Positions 30,648-40,216 of a DNA stretch of 64,000 nucleotides are shown here, piece by piece. The DNA lies in assembly GCF_004785685.1 (NCBI RefSeq), contig NZ_SRPF01000003.1, positions 372,001 through 436,000 of the forward strand, written 5' to 3'. The notes below the pieces were generated by a model. The model was not told where the DNA came from. It saw only the letters and a program-made list of their open reading frames with translations, and searched no databases. Each line of letters starts with the position of its first letter. The first letter of the stretch is position 1. Source of the DNA: Marinobacter confluentis (GTDB taxonomy: Bacteria > Pseudomonadota > Gammaproteobacteria > Pseudomonadales > Oleiphilaceae). The position numbers were made by a program, and so were the translations under genes.

Positions 30648-31297
30648 CAGGACGCATCCTCTGTCTTGTTATTCGCGGATTCGACCCGGATCGGCCTGGG
30701 AAAGCCGAAAAGCAGCGCGGTTACTTTCAACAGGCGGGAGAGCGCAGCAAGAATCAGAAGCACAAACGAGAGTGCCAGAATGCCCTTGAGAACCCAGCGA
30801 TGCGAAAGCCCGGCCGGCGCCGCACTGGTTTCGCCCTGCTGCCAGGAACTGTAGGCGTAGGGGAACATCTCCCAGACGGCAATCCCGAGAAAGGGCAGCA
30901 GCAGGAAGGCAATACCAAACAGTTCGATCCAGCCCTGACCTCTGAGGGACAGGCGCTCATGAAATACATCGACCCTTACGTGATCATCGGTTACCAGGGT
31001 ATAGCCCAGCCCCAGTAACCAGCCCGCACCGGCGAGGTGCCACTGGACTTCTTCCAGCAATACCGAGCCGGCATCAAAGGCGTAGCGGCCCACCACTGCA
31101 TAGATGATCACCCCGGTAACCACCACCCAGAGCCAGGAGGCGCTCTTGCCAATCGCCGAAATCACGGCGTCCATACCATGGCTGAGCCGGGTCGTAGGGA
31201 ACGTCGTGTGATGATGAATAAACTGACCGGCGGCGGCCGCCGATGCCCTTGGGTCTTGCGGTGAGCCGTTACCAGGCCCTTTATCAGGCACCGTCAT
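30647..31297 (-). CDS. dctQ: TRAP transporter small permease (DctQ type)
   Basis: A 216-aa four-helix membrane protein. It has a polar N-terminal region of about 40 residues and typical parts EEVQWHLAGAGWLLGLGYTL and DDHVRVDVFHERLS. It pairs with DctM. It lies 114 bp after dctP, and that gap holds a strong intrinsic terminator, so its level should be lower than that of the binding protein. Confidence 0.9.
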   Translation of the reverse strand: MTVPDKGPGNGSPQDPRASAAAAGQFIHHHTTFPTTRLSHGMDAVISAIGKSASWLWVVVTGVIIYAVVGRYAFDAGSVLLEEVQWHLAGAGWLLGLGYTLVTDDHVRVDVFHERLSLRGQGWIELFGIAFLLLPFLGIAVWEMFPYAYSSWQQGETSAAPAGLSHRWVLKGILALSFVLLILAALSRLLKVTALLFGFPRPIRVESANNKTEDAS

Positions 31298-31329
31298 ACA
31301 GCGGTTCCTCGCTCAAAAAGCTGGTTGCG

Positions 31330-31357
31330 AAAAACGGATGGCCCCGAAGGGCCATCC
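31330..31357 (-). terminator. Intercistronic terminator between dctP and dctQ
   Basis: On the minus strand GGATGGCCC, a TTCG loop and GGGCCATCC are followed by GTTTTT. A 9-bp stem with a stable tetraloop and a U run is a full intrinsic terminator. Partial read-through would give much binding protein and little permease. Confidence 0.85.
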
Positions 31358-31411
31358 AGACTTGGCTGGAGAACACCGGGGCTTGCCCGATGTCTCAGGA
31401 CGGCCCTGGGG

Positions 31412-32464
31412 TCAGAGGTCGGATGGAACGTAAGCCCGTGTATCCCACACTCTGTAGGATTCGAGGAACTCGTTCTGACTTTCATAGACGCGCTTGAAAT
31501 CAGCGTCTTTGGAGGCTTCTTCTTTCATCACCTCGTCGGTAACGGCTTTCAGCTCTTCCAGCACATCGCGGGGGATCTGATCAGCCTGGACGCCCTTGTC
31601 CTGGAATTCCGCCAGAACCTTACCGTTCTTGTATTCACCCTCGGCCAGGCCGCGTGTTGTTGCTGCGGTGCAGGAAGCCTCGATCAGCGCTTTCTGGGCC
31701 TTGGTAGCCTTGTTCCACTCAGCCTTGTTGATAAGCATGTACTGGGCGGTAAACTGCTGGTGCCAGCCCGGAAACAGGTTGTATTTAACCACCTGATTGA
31801 AGCCGAGAATCTGATCGATAGCGGGCATTGAGAATTCAGTAGCATCAATGGTGCCTTTCTCGAGAGCCTGATAAAGCTCGCCACCGGGCATCATGGTAAC
31901 CGAAGCGCCCAGCTTCTCCAGAACCTTGCCGCCAAGACCGGCGAAGCGAATCTTCAGGCCCCGATAATCTTCCAATGTTTCAATCGGTTCCGCATACCAG
32001 CCTGCGGTTTCAGGCCCGATAATGCCGCAGAGTTGCGCGTGCACGTCAAAGCCCTTGTTGGCGTAGACTTCCTGCAGCATCTCATGGCCGCCACCGTAGT
32101 AATACCAGGCCGTGTAGGCCCAGGGCTTCATACCGAACGGTACGGCTGCAAACAGGGGAATGGCCGGTACTTTGCCCTGGTCGTAGCCAATCCAGGTGTA
32201 GCCGGCAGATACCTTGCCATCAGAAACGGACTGCAGAATATCAAACGGCGGCACCAGCTTGCCGGGCTCATAGACTCGCACCTGAATGCTGCCGTCAGAC
32301 GCAGTCGTGAGGTTTTCGGCAACCCAGGCGGCTGGTGAACCCAGGCCCGGCAGATTGGTGGCGAAAGCCACCGGCATTTTCCAGCGCAGGTCATCCGCAA
32401 CAGCCGATCCGGTGGTCAGGGCGATCGCGCCAGCGATGCCGGTCAGGGCCTTGAAGAATTTCAT
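31412..32464 (-). CDS. dctP: TRAP transporter substrate-binding protein (DctP type)
   Basis: A 350-aa periplasmic binding protein. The signal peptide is at residues 1-24 (ending SAVADD). The body has SLKIRFAG-like LKIRFAGLGGKVLEKLGAS and LYQALEKGTIDATEFS, as in DctP/TtgW-type binders of carboxylates. It is the first structural gene of the ketone-body operon. ATG 32464 has AGGAGA 7 nt upstream. A -24/-12 promoter and three activator-like sites lie ahead of it. Confidence 0.9.
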   Translation of the reverse strand: MKFFKALTGIAGAIALTTGSAVADDLRWKMPVAFATNLPGLGSPAAWVAENLTTASDGSIQVRVYEPGKLVPPFDILQSVSDGKVSAGYTWIGYDQGKVPAIPLFAAVPFGMKPWAYTAWYYYGGGHEMLQEVYANKGFDVHAQLCGIIGPETAGWYAEPIETLEDYRGLKIRFAGLGGKVLEKLGASVTMMPGGELYQALEKGTIDATEFSMPAIDQILGFNQVVKYNLFPGWHQQFTAQYMLINKAEWNKATKAQKALIEASCTAATTRGLAEGEYKNGKVLAEFQDKGVQADQIPRDVLEELKAVTDEVMKEEASKDADFKRVYESQNEFLESYRVWDTRAYVPSDL

Positions 32465-32590
32465 TGGCAAGTCTCCTAGCGTTATTGTTGTATCCGGCCA
32501 GACAGAGCGAATCCGGCAGGCCTTGTTCGAGTGAATTCAGAAGGCGTCAGTTTTGTTATCAGCGTTGTTCTGACATCCTGCCGGTGGTGA

Positions 32591-32608
32591 TTGCAGACAC
32601 TGTGCCAA
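32591..32608 (-). promoter_or_regulatory. Sigma-54 (-24/-12) promoter of dctP
   Basis: The minus strand reads TTGGCACAGTGTCTGCAA. The GG and GC pairs are separated by 10 nt, exactly as RpoN promoters need. Transcription should start near 32580, about 115 nt before dctP. A sigma-54 activator gene lies just upstream. Confidence 0.85.
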
Positions 32609-32671
32609 TCATTGCTTTCTGATAATTATCAGTGAGATAACAGATAGGCGGAACAGTAAAATCCGTCCGAT

Positions 32672-32689
32672 TGTCCGGAATTCCAGACA
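32672..32689. promoter_or_regulatory. Activator site 1 (proximal)
   Basis: TGTCCGGAATTCCAGACA, an 18-bp imperfect palindrome about 70-80 bp upstream of the -24 box. It matches two further sites at 32715 and 32735. Confidence 0.7.
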
Positions 32690-32714
32690 TGATTAGACAA
32701 CAGTCATAGGGGAT

Positions 32715-32732
32715 TGTACGGATAACAGGACA
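32715..32732. promoter_or_regulatory. Activator site 2 (middle)
   Basis: TGTACGGATAACAGGACA, a weaker match to the same 18-bp pattern, 43 bp from site 1 and 20 bp from site 3. Both distances are close to whole helical turns. Confidence 0.6.
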
Positions 32733-32734
32733 GA

Positions 32735-32744
32735 TGTCCGGAAA

Positions 32745-32752
<8 letters not shown>
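32735..32752. promoter_or_regulatory. Activator site 3 (distal)
   Basis: TGTCCGGAAATCAGGACA, an 18-bp palindrome with TGTCC and GGACA ends. It overlaps the stop codon of the activator gene, so the enhancer is partly inside the coding end. Confidence 0.7.
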
Positions 32753-34157
<1,405 letters not shown>

Positions 34158-34322
34158 AAACCCTGTAACCTCTACCCATTGCTATGGCGGCTTGAATGAG
34201 TGCAATTGGGTTGCATCGAGTATATGGCGCCCCCGGAGCAGGGGCAAACAGGGCATCCGTCGGCAGGTTGCAAGCGTATCTCTAGTCTGACCCGGATCAA
34301 TAACAGAGAAAGGATACCTGCC

Positions 34323-35219
34323 TTGCGCCTGATGGCCCTTATCACCTGTGCGCTGCTTACAGCCTGCGCTTCCCACAAGAATGCGCCACAGCAGGCAGCG
34401 TCGGTGCCAGAAACCAGTTTCAGCACAGAGAAAGGGGTTACCTTTTCGCCAGGCGGCTGGCCCGAGGTCCTGCAGGCCGATCTGTATCGGCCGGATGGCG
34501 AACAACAGCGACCCGCCGTGCTTCTGGTGCACGGCGGCGGCTGGGAGCGCCGATCCCGGGAGGACATGGCCTGGATTGCCGAGGAACTTGCCAGCAACGG
34601 CTTCGTGGTGATGAACATCGACTACCGGTTTGCCCCGGAACACACCTTTCCGGCGCAACTCTATGACCTGCAGCTGGCCATGAACTGGCTTCATGAACAG
34701 GCGGAACGCTATCAGATCGATCGCAACGCTATCAGCGCTTTCGGCTTCTCCTCAGGCGCCCACCTGGTCAGCCTGATGGCCCTGGTTGCCGAATCCCGGC
34801 ACCCGCTGAACCGGCCCCACGGCGGAGACAACGCCAGGCCGGCGGCAGTGGTTGCCGGTGGCCTGCCCGGGGACCTGCGAGCTTTCGGTTCTGGCAGGCT
34901 GCTGCGGCAGTTTCTGGGGGGCGATCAGCAAGATATGCCCGACGCTTACCAGGCGGCCTCACCGATTACCCACATCACCGCCGGCGCACCGCCTTTCTTC
35001 CTGTTTCATGGCGCCCAGGACATGCTGGTGCCCGCCCGCCAGGCCAAAGCGTTTCGCGACGAGCTCGAGGCGAACGGCGTCGAGAACGAGCTTTACCTGA
35101 TGTACCTTCGGGGCCATATCACCAGCTTTCTGACCGCCGGTAACGCCGTCGACAAAGCCACGGCTTTTCTGGTCCGCCACTCGGGATCAACGCAGAAACA
35201 GACCGAAAATAGGGATTAG
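34323..35219 (+). CDS. Lipoprotein alpha/beta hydrolase (esterase/BD-FAE type)
   Basis: A 298-aa probable esterase anchored by lipid. The signal peptide ends in the lipobox LLTACA. The oxyanion motif is VHGGGWERRS, the nucleophile Ser is in AFGFSSGAHLV, the acidic residue is probably in HGAQDMLVPA and the His in LRGHITSF. The start is TTG 34323 with AAAGGA ahead of it; ATG 34332 is an alternative. The frame is open upstream to 34200, but that would hide the signal peptide. It diverges from the sigma-54 activator. Its stop overlaps the convergent DUF6164 gene. Confidence 0.82.
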   Translation: MRLMALITCALLTACASHKNAPQQAASVPETSFSTEKGVTFSPGGWPEVLQADLYRPDGEQQRPAVLLVHGGGWERRSREDMAWIAEELASNGFVVMNIDYRFAPEHTFPAQLYDLQLAMNWLHEQAERYQIDRNAISAFGFSSGAHLVSLMALVAESRHPLNRPHGGDNARPAAVVAGGLPGDLRAFGSGRLLRQFLGGDQQDMPDAYQAASPITHITAGAPPFFLFHGAQDMLVPARQAKAFRDELEANGVENELYLMYLRGHITSFLTAGNAVDKATAFLVRHSGSTQKQTENRD

Positions 35220-35575
35220 AGGCTGACGAAAGGGGCCACCGTCAGCAGCAGGATAACCAGAATGGCCAGGCAGGCCGCAAAGGTGGTGACCGGTTTATGG
35301 CGCAGCCGATGCCAGAAACCGCCCGTTCTTCCCTCCGCCAGATCCTGCTCATAGGCCTCGCGCTGGATTTGCAGTCGTTCCTGCTGGTAGGTATCCAGTA
35401 ACGCGCGGGCGCGCCGGGCTTCGGCGTCATCATGAACCCAGAACCCACCCATACTTATGCCCCAACGGCTCGGGGGAGTTTCATAAAACGGCACCTGATG
35501 CTCTTCAAACAGCGCGCGGATTTCATCCGCTTCGTCATCAGGCACGTGTCGCAGGTTCATCAGGTGATGGGGCAT
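35216..35575 (-). CDS. DUF6164 family protein
   Basis: A 119-aa protein of unknown function. The N-terminal part (NLRHVPDDEADEIRALFEEH and WGISMGGFWVHDDAEARRAR) is an ACT-like or DUF2007-like region, and one hydrophobic helix anchors the C-terminus (about 98-116). Family assignment comes from the conserved VPDDEADEI start and the overall layout. ATG 35560 is an alternative start. Its end overlaps the hydrolase gene by 4 bp, tail to tail. Confidence 0.7.
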   Translation of the reverse strand: MPHHLMNLRHVPDDEADEIRALFEEHQVPFYETPPSRWGISMGGFWVHDDAEARRARALLDTYQQERLQIQREAYEQDLAEGRTGGFWHRLRHKPVTTFAACLAILVILLLTVAPFVSL

Positions 35576-35660
35576 GGTAGGTCTGTGGCCAGGAATTAAG
35601 ATACCCTTATCCTAGCATCTTATCTTTGCACCATAACCTTGCGTCCAACCAGGATTGACT

Positions 35661-37100
35661 ATGGCAGACGGCAGATTACGGCGACTACTGGCGTTCGATC
35701 GCCAGGTCAGGCGCGATCAGGCACAGTCTCCGGTGTTTCTCCACCGGCGCGACCGGCGCTTTGCGCTGGACTGCGAGGTTAGAAACGAAACACCCACCGT
35801 CGACCGCTGGCTAGCCCATCTGCAGCGATTTGGCAGTATGCCAGACAGCCACCGGACCCGGCCTGAAACCGAGGTCCCGGAACCCTCGCTGACCCGATGG
35901 TGGCAGCTGATGGCCGCCTTCGCATTTGCCGGAATTATCCTGGGTACTGTGACCATGGCCGGGCTGCTCTACTACGAGGGTGGCCAGCGCATCAACCTGA
36001 CCCTGCTGCTGGCCTTTGCCGGGCTGCAAACCCTGCTGGCACTGGTCACCATAGTGCAGTCCACAATTAACTGGCAGCCCTGGCGCCGGCTCCTGAGGCG
36101 CGTCGCGCAAACTGGCAAGGACTCGCCACTGAAGCCGCTGATGCCCACACTGATGGCCCGCGCCGCCCATGCCGGTGGCATCTGCTTTGGCCTGGCGGGG
36201 GTCGCCACCCTGCTGGTGCTGGTGGTCATTCAGGATCTGGCGTTTGGCTGGAGTACCACGCTAGACACCAGCGCCGAAGGCTATCACCAGTTATTGGCCG
36301 TTCTGGCCTGGCCCTGGCAGAGCCTGTGGCCAGCAGCCTCACCTGATCTTGCCCTGGTACAAGCAACCCGGTTCTTCCGGACAGAAACCGGTGCCACCGG
36401 GGCCGACCCGGAACTCTGGGGGCAATGGTGGCCTTTTGTGGTCATGGTGTGGCTGTTCTACGTCGTGGTACCACGGCTGTTGGGCTTGGCACTGGCGCAG
36501 ATACAACTGCAGCGTCGGGCCCGGCAGGCTCTGGACAGCCATTCGGGCATGGTTGCACTGGAATACCGCCTGGAAACGCCAACCGTGGACACCGGGAACG
36601 AGCACCACGACGCCGAAGACAGCCCGGATGAAAAAACTGCCGCGCAACTTCAGCCACTGCCCGACAGCCAGGTACTGATATTCTGGGCCGGCTCCAATCA
36701 TCCGGAACTGCCGGATACCCTGACGGCCGGGCACCTGCTCACAGAAGCGGCCGGCGGACAGCACTCCCTGAGTGAGGATGAGCAGACCATCCAGCGCTGC
36801 GGCGACCTGCTGGCAAAACAGGACAAACCGGCCGTGACCCTGGTTACCCGGGCCTGGGAGCCGCCAATCGCCGAACTGCAGGATTTTATCGAGCTGGCCA
36901 GCAGCCAGTGGCCCAAAAAAACCCGCATTGCCCTGCTGCCCTATGCCATGGACGCCCATCAAATCAATGGCCGGCATCAACTTGACCAGTGGCTGCGATT
37001 TTCGGAGAGACTGCAGGACAAGCGGATCTGGGTCAGCCAGCCGGATCTGAGTTCGCCGGAAACCCGGGCCTATGGTCAGCAGGCGGAGGGCTCTGGCTAA
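35661..37100 (+). CDS. DUF2868 membrane protein
   Basis: A 479-aa protein with four or so hydrophobic segments (about 85-110, 120-145, 175-200 and 255-275) and a large C-terminal cytoplasmic part. It fits DUF2868, a family nearly always found ahead of a DUF3482 GTPase. Here the GTPase ATG overlaps this stop by one base. The pair is of unknown function; together they look like a membrane-bound GTPase complex. AGGA lies 6 nt before ATG 35661. Confidence 0.8.
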   Translation: MADGRLRRLLAFDRQVRRDQAQSPVFLHRRDRRFALDCEVRNETPTVDRWLAHLQRFGSMPDSHRTRPETEVPEPSLTRWWQLMAAFAFAGIILGTVTMAGLLYYEGGQRINLTLLLAFAGLQTLLALVTIVQSTINWQPWRRLLRRVAQTGKDSPLKPLMPTLMARAAHAGGICFGLAGVATLLVLVVIQDLAFGWSTTLDTSAEGYHQLLAVLAWPWQSLWPAASPDLALVQATRFFRTETGATGADPELWGQWWPFVVMVWLFYVVVPRLLGLALAQIQLQRRARQALDSHSGMVALEYRLETPTVDTGNEHHDAEDSPDEKTAAQLQPLPDSQVLIFWAGSNHPELPDTLTAGHLLTEAAGGQHSLSEDEQTIQRCGDLLAKQDKPAVTLVTRAWEPPIAELQDFIELASSQWPKKTRIALLPYAMDAHQINGRHQLDQWLRFSERLQDKRIWVSQPDLSSPETRAYGQQAEGSG

Positions 37101-38536
37101 TGGCAGATGCACCGGTATTCGCCGTCGTAGGCCACCCTAACAAGGGCAAGTCCAGCGTGGTTGCCACACTGTCCCAGAACGACGCCATTGCCATAGCGCT
37201 GGAGCCGGGCACCACGCGCAAACGCCAGAACTATCCGCTGTCTGTGGATGGCAAGGTGATTTACACCCTGGTGGACACCCCCGGATTCCAGCGGCCACGA
37301 CGGGTTCTGGAATGGCTTGAGGCTCACAGCCTGTCGGTGTCTGACCGTGCCGAGACGGTAAAGGCCTTCATCAACCAGTTCCGGGACGACCCCCGATTTG
37401 CTGACGAATGCGAGCTGCTTGGCCCGCTCACCGAGGGTGCCGGCGTCATCTACGTGGTGGACGGTTCAATTCCCTACAGCCCCCAGCATGAAGCCGAAAT
37501 GACCATCCTGCGCTGGACCGGGCGCCCAAGCCTGGCGCTGATCAACAGCATTGGCAACGATGACTATAGCGACACCTGGCAGCGGGCCCTGGGCCAGTTT
37601 TTCCAGGTGGTTCGCCGCTTCGATGCGGTACGGGCGCCGTTTGAGCAACATCTGGGCCTGCTGAAGACCTTCGGCCAGCTTGAGCCCGCCTGGGAAGAAC
37701 CCCTGAACGCGGCCACCCGGTACCTGTCGGAGCAGCGGCGCCAGCGCCGCCGGGAGGCCGCCACCCTGATTTCCAATACTCTGGAAAGCATGATGTCGTT
37801 CCGGGAAAAGCGGACGTTGACGGTGCAGCAGGCCACAGAACTCTCCGACCAGGCCCTGGCCGACCAGCTGCGTGACCAGTGGTATAAAAACCAGCGCAAA
37901 AAAGAAGAGCACCTGAGAATTGCCATTGAAAAGCTCTACCAGCACAACCGCATCCTGCGCCAGGAGGCGGAGCTGATCTGGCACAGCGAGCACGATCTGT
38001 TCAGCGAACGCAGCCGCGCTGCCTGGGGTGTCGATCGTCGCTACCTGGCTACCGCTGGCTTTGGCGCTGGCGCAGTGGGCGGCCTCGGCATCGACGCCGC
38101 CACTCTTGGCCACTCACTGGGAGCTGGCGCTCTGATCGGCGGAATTGTCGGTGCTGCGGGCAGTTATTTCTATGGCGATCGGCTGTTCCTGCCAGTGCTG
38201 AACACCGGAATACTCAAGGACGGGCTAAAGACCGCCAGCTTTGGCCCTGTACAGGACAGCCAGTTCGGCTATGTTGTATTGGGTAGAGCCGTAAATCACT
38301 GGTGGCATATCAGCCATCGCAACCACGCCGGTCGCGAACTGCTGGACCTGGCGCCAGCCAACGATCACTGGCTGGAATTCCTGGATCGACAAAGCCGCAG
38401 GGCCATCCATCAGGTATTCGAACGTTGCCGTAAAAAGCGCTCCGTTGATGATAAAACCCGGCAAAATTTCATCACTGCAATCACTGCCGCCATGGACGCC
38501 TTCGACCAATGGCGCTTGAATCAGGCAGGACAGTGA
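37100..38536 (+). CDS. DUF3482 Era-like GTPase
   Basis: A 478-aa protein. The G domain is N-terminal: P-loop VVGHPNKGKSS, the G2-region Thr in LEPGTTRKRQ, G3 DTPGF and an atypical G4 (ALINSIGN in place of NKxD). A basic helical region follows (about 230-330), then glycine-rich hydrophobic helices (AGFGAGAVGGLGIDAATLG) that may insert in a membrane, and a C-terminal helical end. It is co-translated with the DUF2868 gene. The missing NKxD motif could loosen guanine specificity. Confidence 0.85.
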   Translation: MADAPVFAVVGHPNKGKSSVVATLSQNDAIAIALEPGTTRKRQNYPLSVDGKVIYTLVDTPGFQRPRRVLEWLEAHSLSVSDRAETVKAFINQFRDDPRFADECELLGPLTEGAGVIYVVDGSIPYSPQHEAEMTILRWTGRPSLALINSIGNDDYSDTWQRALGQFFQVVRRFDAVRAPFEQHLGLLKTFGQLEPAWEEPLNAATRYLSEQRRQRRREAATLISNTLESMMSFREKRTLTVQQATELSDQALADQLRDQWYKNQRKKEEHLRIAIEKLYQHNRILRQEAELIWHSEHDLFSERSRAAWGVDRRYLATAGFGAGAVGGLGIDAATLGHSLGAGALIGGIVGAAGSYFYGDRLFLPVLNTGILKDGLKTASFGPVQDSQFGYVVLGRAVNHWWHISHRNHAGRELLDLAPANDHWLEFLDRQSRRAIHQVFERCRKKRSVDDKTRQNFITAITAAMDAFDQWRLNQAGQ

Positions 38537-38579
38537 TGTTTATACTTGAAACAGAAGCCATCACCGAAAAGGAAACAGT

Positions 38580-38975
38580 ATGAAGATCGTACGAGTTCAG
38601 GACATCATCGGTACCGAACGCGAAGTGACCGGTCCGGGTTGGACCAGCCGCCGCATGCTTCTGAAAAAAGACGGCATGGGCTTTTCCTATCATGAGACCA
38701 TCATTCCGGCGGGTGCCGTACTGAATCTCTGGTACAAGCATCACCTGGAGGCCGTCTACTGTGTCGCCGGCAACGGCAGCATTCTGGATAAAGCCACTGG
38801 CGAAACCCATCAGATCAGCGACGGCACACTTTACGCGCTGGACAAGCATGATCAGCACACTCTGTACGGCGGCACCGAAGACATGCGCCTGATCTGCACG
38901 TTCAACCCGCCGGTCACCGGTCGCGAAGTCCACGACGAAGACGGCGCTTACCTGCCAGACACCGGCGAGGACTGA
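38580..38975 (+). CDS. ectC: L-ectoine synthase (EctC), lone
   Basis: A 131-aa cupin enzyme that cyclises N-gamma-acetyl-diaminobutyrate to ectoine, an osmoprotectant. The length and motifs fit: [37 protein letters not shown] and [20 protein letters not shown]. The metal ligands Glu, Tyr and His are all present. No ectA, ectB, ask or ectD is in the window, so it is an orphan here. AAAAGGAAA precedes ATG 38580. TATACT at 38541-38546 could be a -10 box of its own. A perfect terminator follows. Confidence 0.95.
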   Translation: MKIVRVQDIIGTEREVTGPGWTSRRMLLKKDGMGFSYHETIIPAGAVLNLWYKHHLEAVYCVAGNGSILDKATGETHQISDGTLYALDKHDQHTLYGGTEDMRLICTFNPPVTGREVHDEDGAYLPDTGED

Positions 38976-39009
38976 TCCTGACGCCGGTACCTGACTCCGG
39001 CAGTACCAG

Positions 39010-39055
39010 AAAACCGCCACCGGGTGCCCAGTTGCTCCCGGTGGCGGTTTTGCTT
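39010..39055 (+). terminator. Strong terminator after ectC
   Basis: A perfect 15-bp stem (39010-39024 with 39037-39051) and a 12-nt loop, ending in TTTT then GCTTT. Its right arm overlaps the first codons of the next gene. Confidence 0.88.
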
Positions 39056-40189
39056 TGGCTGGCCGGCTTATATCTGCGCGTACCCGTCCTGGTGGCGCCG
39101 CCACTGGCACCGTTTATCGGTGATGAACTCGGCCTGTCCCAGGCGCTGACCGGCGCTTTGACCACCCTGCCCATCCTGATGCTGGCGGTGGGCTCCATGC
39201 CCGGCTCGCTGGCCATCTCACGCATTGGCCCGCGCAATACCCTGGCGCTGGCCATGGTGATCATGGTGATTGGCTCTGCCGGTCGTGGCCTGTCGCCGGA
39301 CATCTTTACGCTGATGCTTGCCAGCGCGGTGATGGGCTTTGGTGTGGCCATGATGCAGCCGTCACTGCCCGCGCTGCTGCCCCGCTGGCTGGAGCCCCGG
39401 CACCTGGCCATTGGCTCTGCCATCTACATGAACGGCATGCTGATGGGGGAATTCATCGGCGCCGGTATCACCCTGCCCGTGCTGATGCCGCTGATGGACG
39501 ACAGCTGGCGTGCCACCCTGCTGGTCTGGTCGCTGCCAGGCCTGCTGGTAGCCGCAGCCCTGTTTCTGCCGCGACGGGAAATGGCCAGACCGGTCCGCAA
39601 ACCGTCCTGGCTGCCGGACTGGAAAAATCCGCTGACGCTGAAAATCGGGCTGTTGCTGGGTCTTTCCGGATCCCTGTTTTTTGGGCTGAACGCCTACATG
39701 GGAAGCCTGCTGGAGCAGCAGGGCAATTTTGAGCTGCTGGCCGATGCGCTCTTCTGGTACAACCTGGCCCAGGTAGCCGCATCGCTGGTGATGCTGAAGA
39801 TGGCCAGATACTGGGTCGGCCGGAAAACGCCCATCATCATCATGGCCGGGTGCTGCATCACCGGCACCCTGGGAGCGTTGTTACTGAACGGATGGGGCTC
39901 CATTGCCAGCGCCACTTTCATGAGTTTCACCGCGGGTATTCTGCTGATTCTGCTGGTGGCACTGCCACCGGTACTGGTGGATTCCGCAGACACCGGGCGG
40001 CTGTCGGCGGGCAACTTTCTGGTGGGTTACACGGTCGCGTTTTCGGTGCCCATGGTCGGCGGCCTGCTGGCAGACTGGACCGGTGATGCCAGGGTCGCGA
40101 TCGTATTTATTGTCGGCTATTGCCTGCTGGTTCTGCCCCTGGCGTTTACCCTGGACCTGAAACGACAAAGGGGCCAACCCGAAGGTTGA
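39032..40189 (+). CDS. MFS transporter, CynX/NimT type
   Basis: A 385-aa transporter with helices throughout. The first helix leads to VAPPLAPFIGDELGLSQALTG, and the second half has GNFLVGYTVAFSVPMVGGLLAD, as in the cyanate/nitroimidazole (CynX/NimT) family. The substrate is unknown. The start is uncertain: TTG 39032 and GTG 39041 are the only usual codons nearby, and both lie in the loop or right arm of the ectC terminator. No good ribosome site is visible, so expression may be low or depend on read-through. Confidence 0.75.
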   Translation: MLPVAVLLWLAGLYLRVPVLVAPPLAPFIGDELGLSQALTGALTTLPILMLAVGSMPGSLAISRIGPRNTLALAMVIMVIGSAGRGLSPDIFTLMLASAVMGFGVAMMQPSLPALLPRWLEPRHLAIGSAIYMNGMLMGEFIGAGITLPVLMPLMDDSWRATLLVWSLPGLLVAAALFLPRREMARPVRKPSWLPDWKNPLTLKIGLLLGLSGSLFFGLNAYMGSLLEQQGNFELLADALFWYNLAQVAASLVMLKMARYWVGRKTPIIIMAGCCITGTLGALLLNGWGSIASATFMSFTAGILLILLVALPPVLVDSADTGRLSAGNFLVGYTVAFSVPMVGGLLADWTGDARVAIVFIVGYCLLVLPLAFTLDLKRQRGQPEG

Positions 40190-40194
40190 CCCCT
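40169..40194 (-). terminator. Terminator of the decarboxylase gene
   Basis: On the minus strand AGGGGTCAACC, a TTCG loop and GGTTGGCCCCT form an 11-bp stem (one G-U pair), followed by TTGTCG. It overlaps the stop of the convergent MFS gene. Confidence 0.75.
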
Positions 40195-40216
40195 GCCGCA
40201 CATCAGCGCCGCTGGC

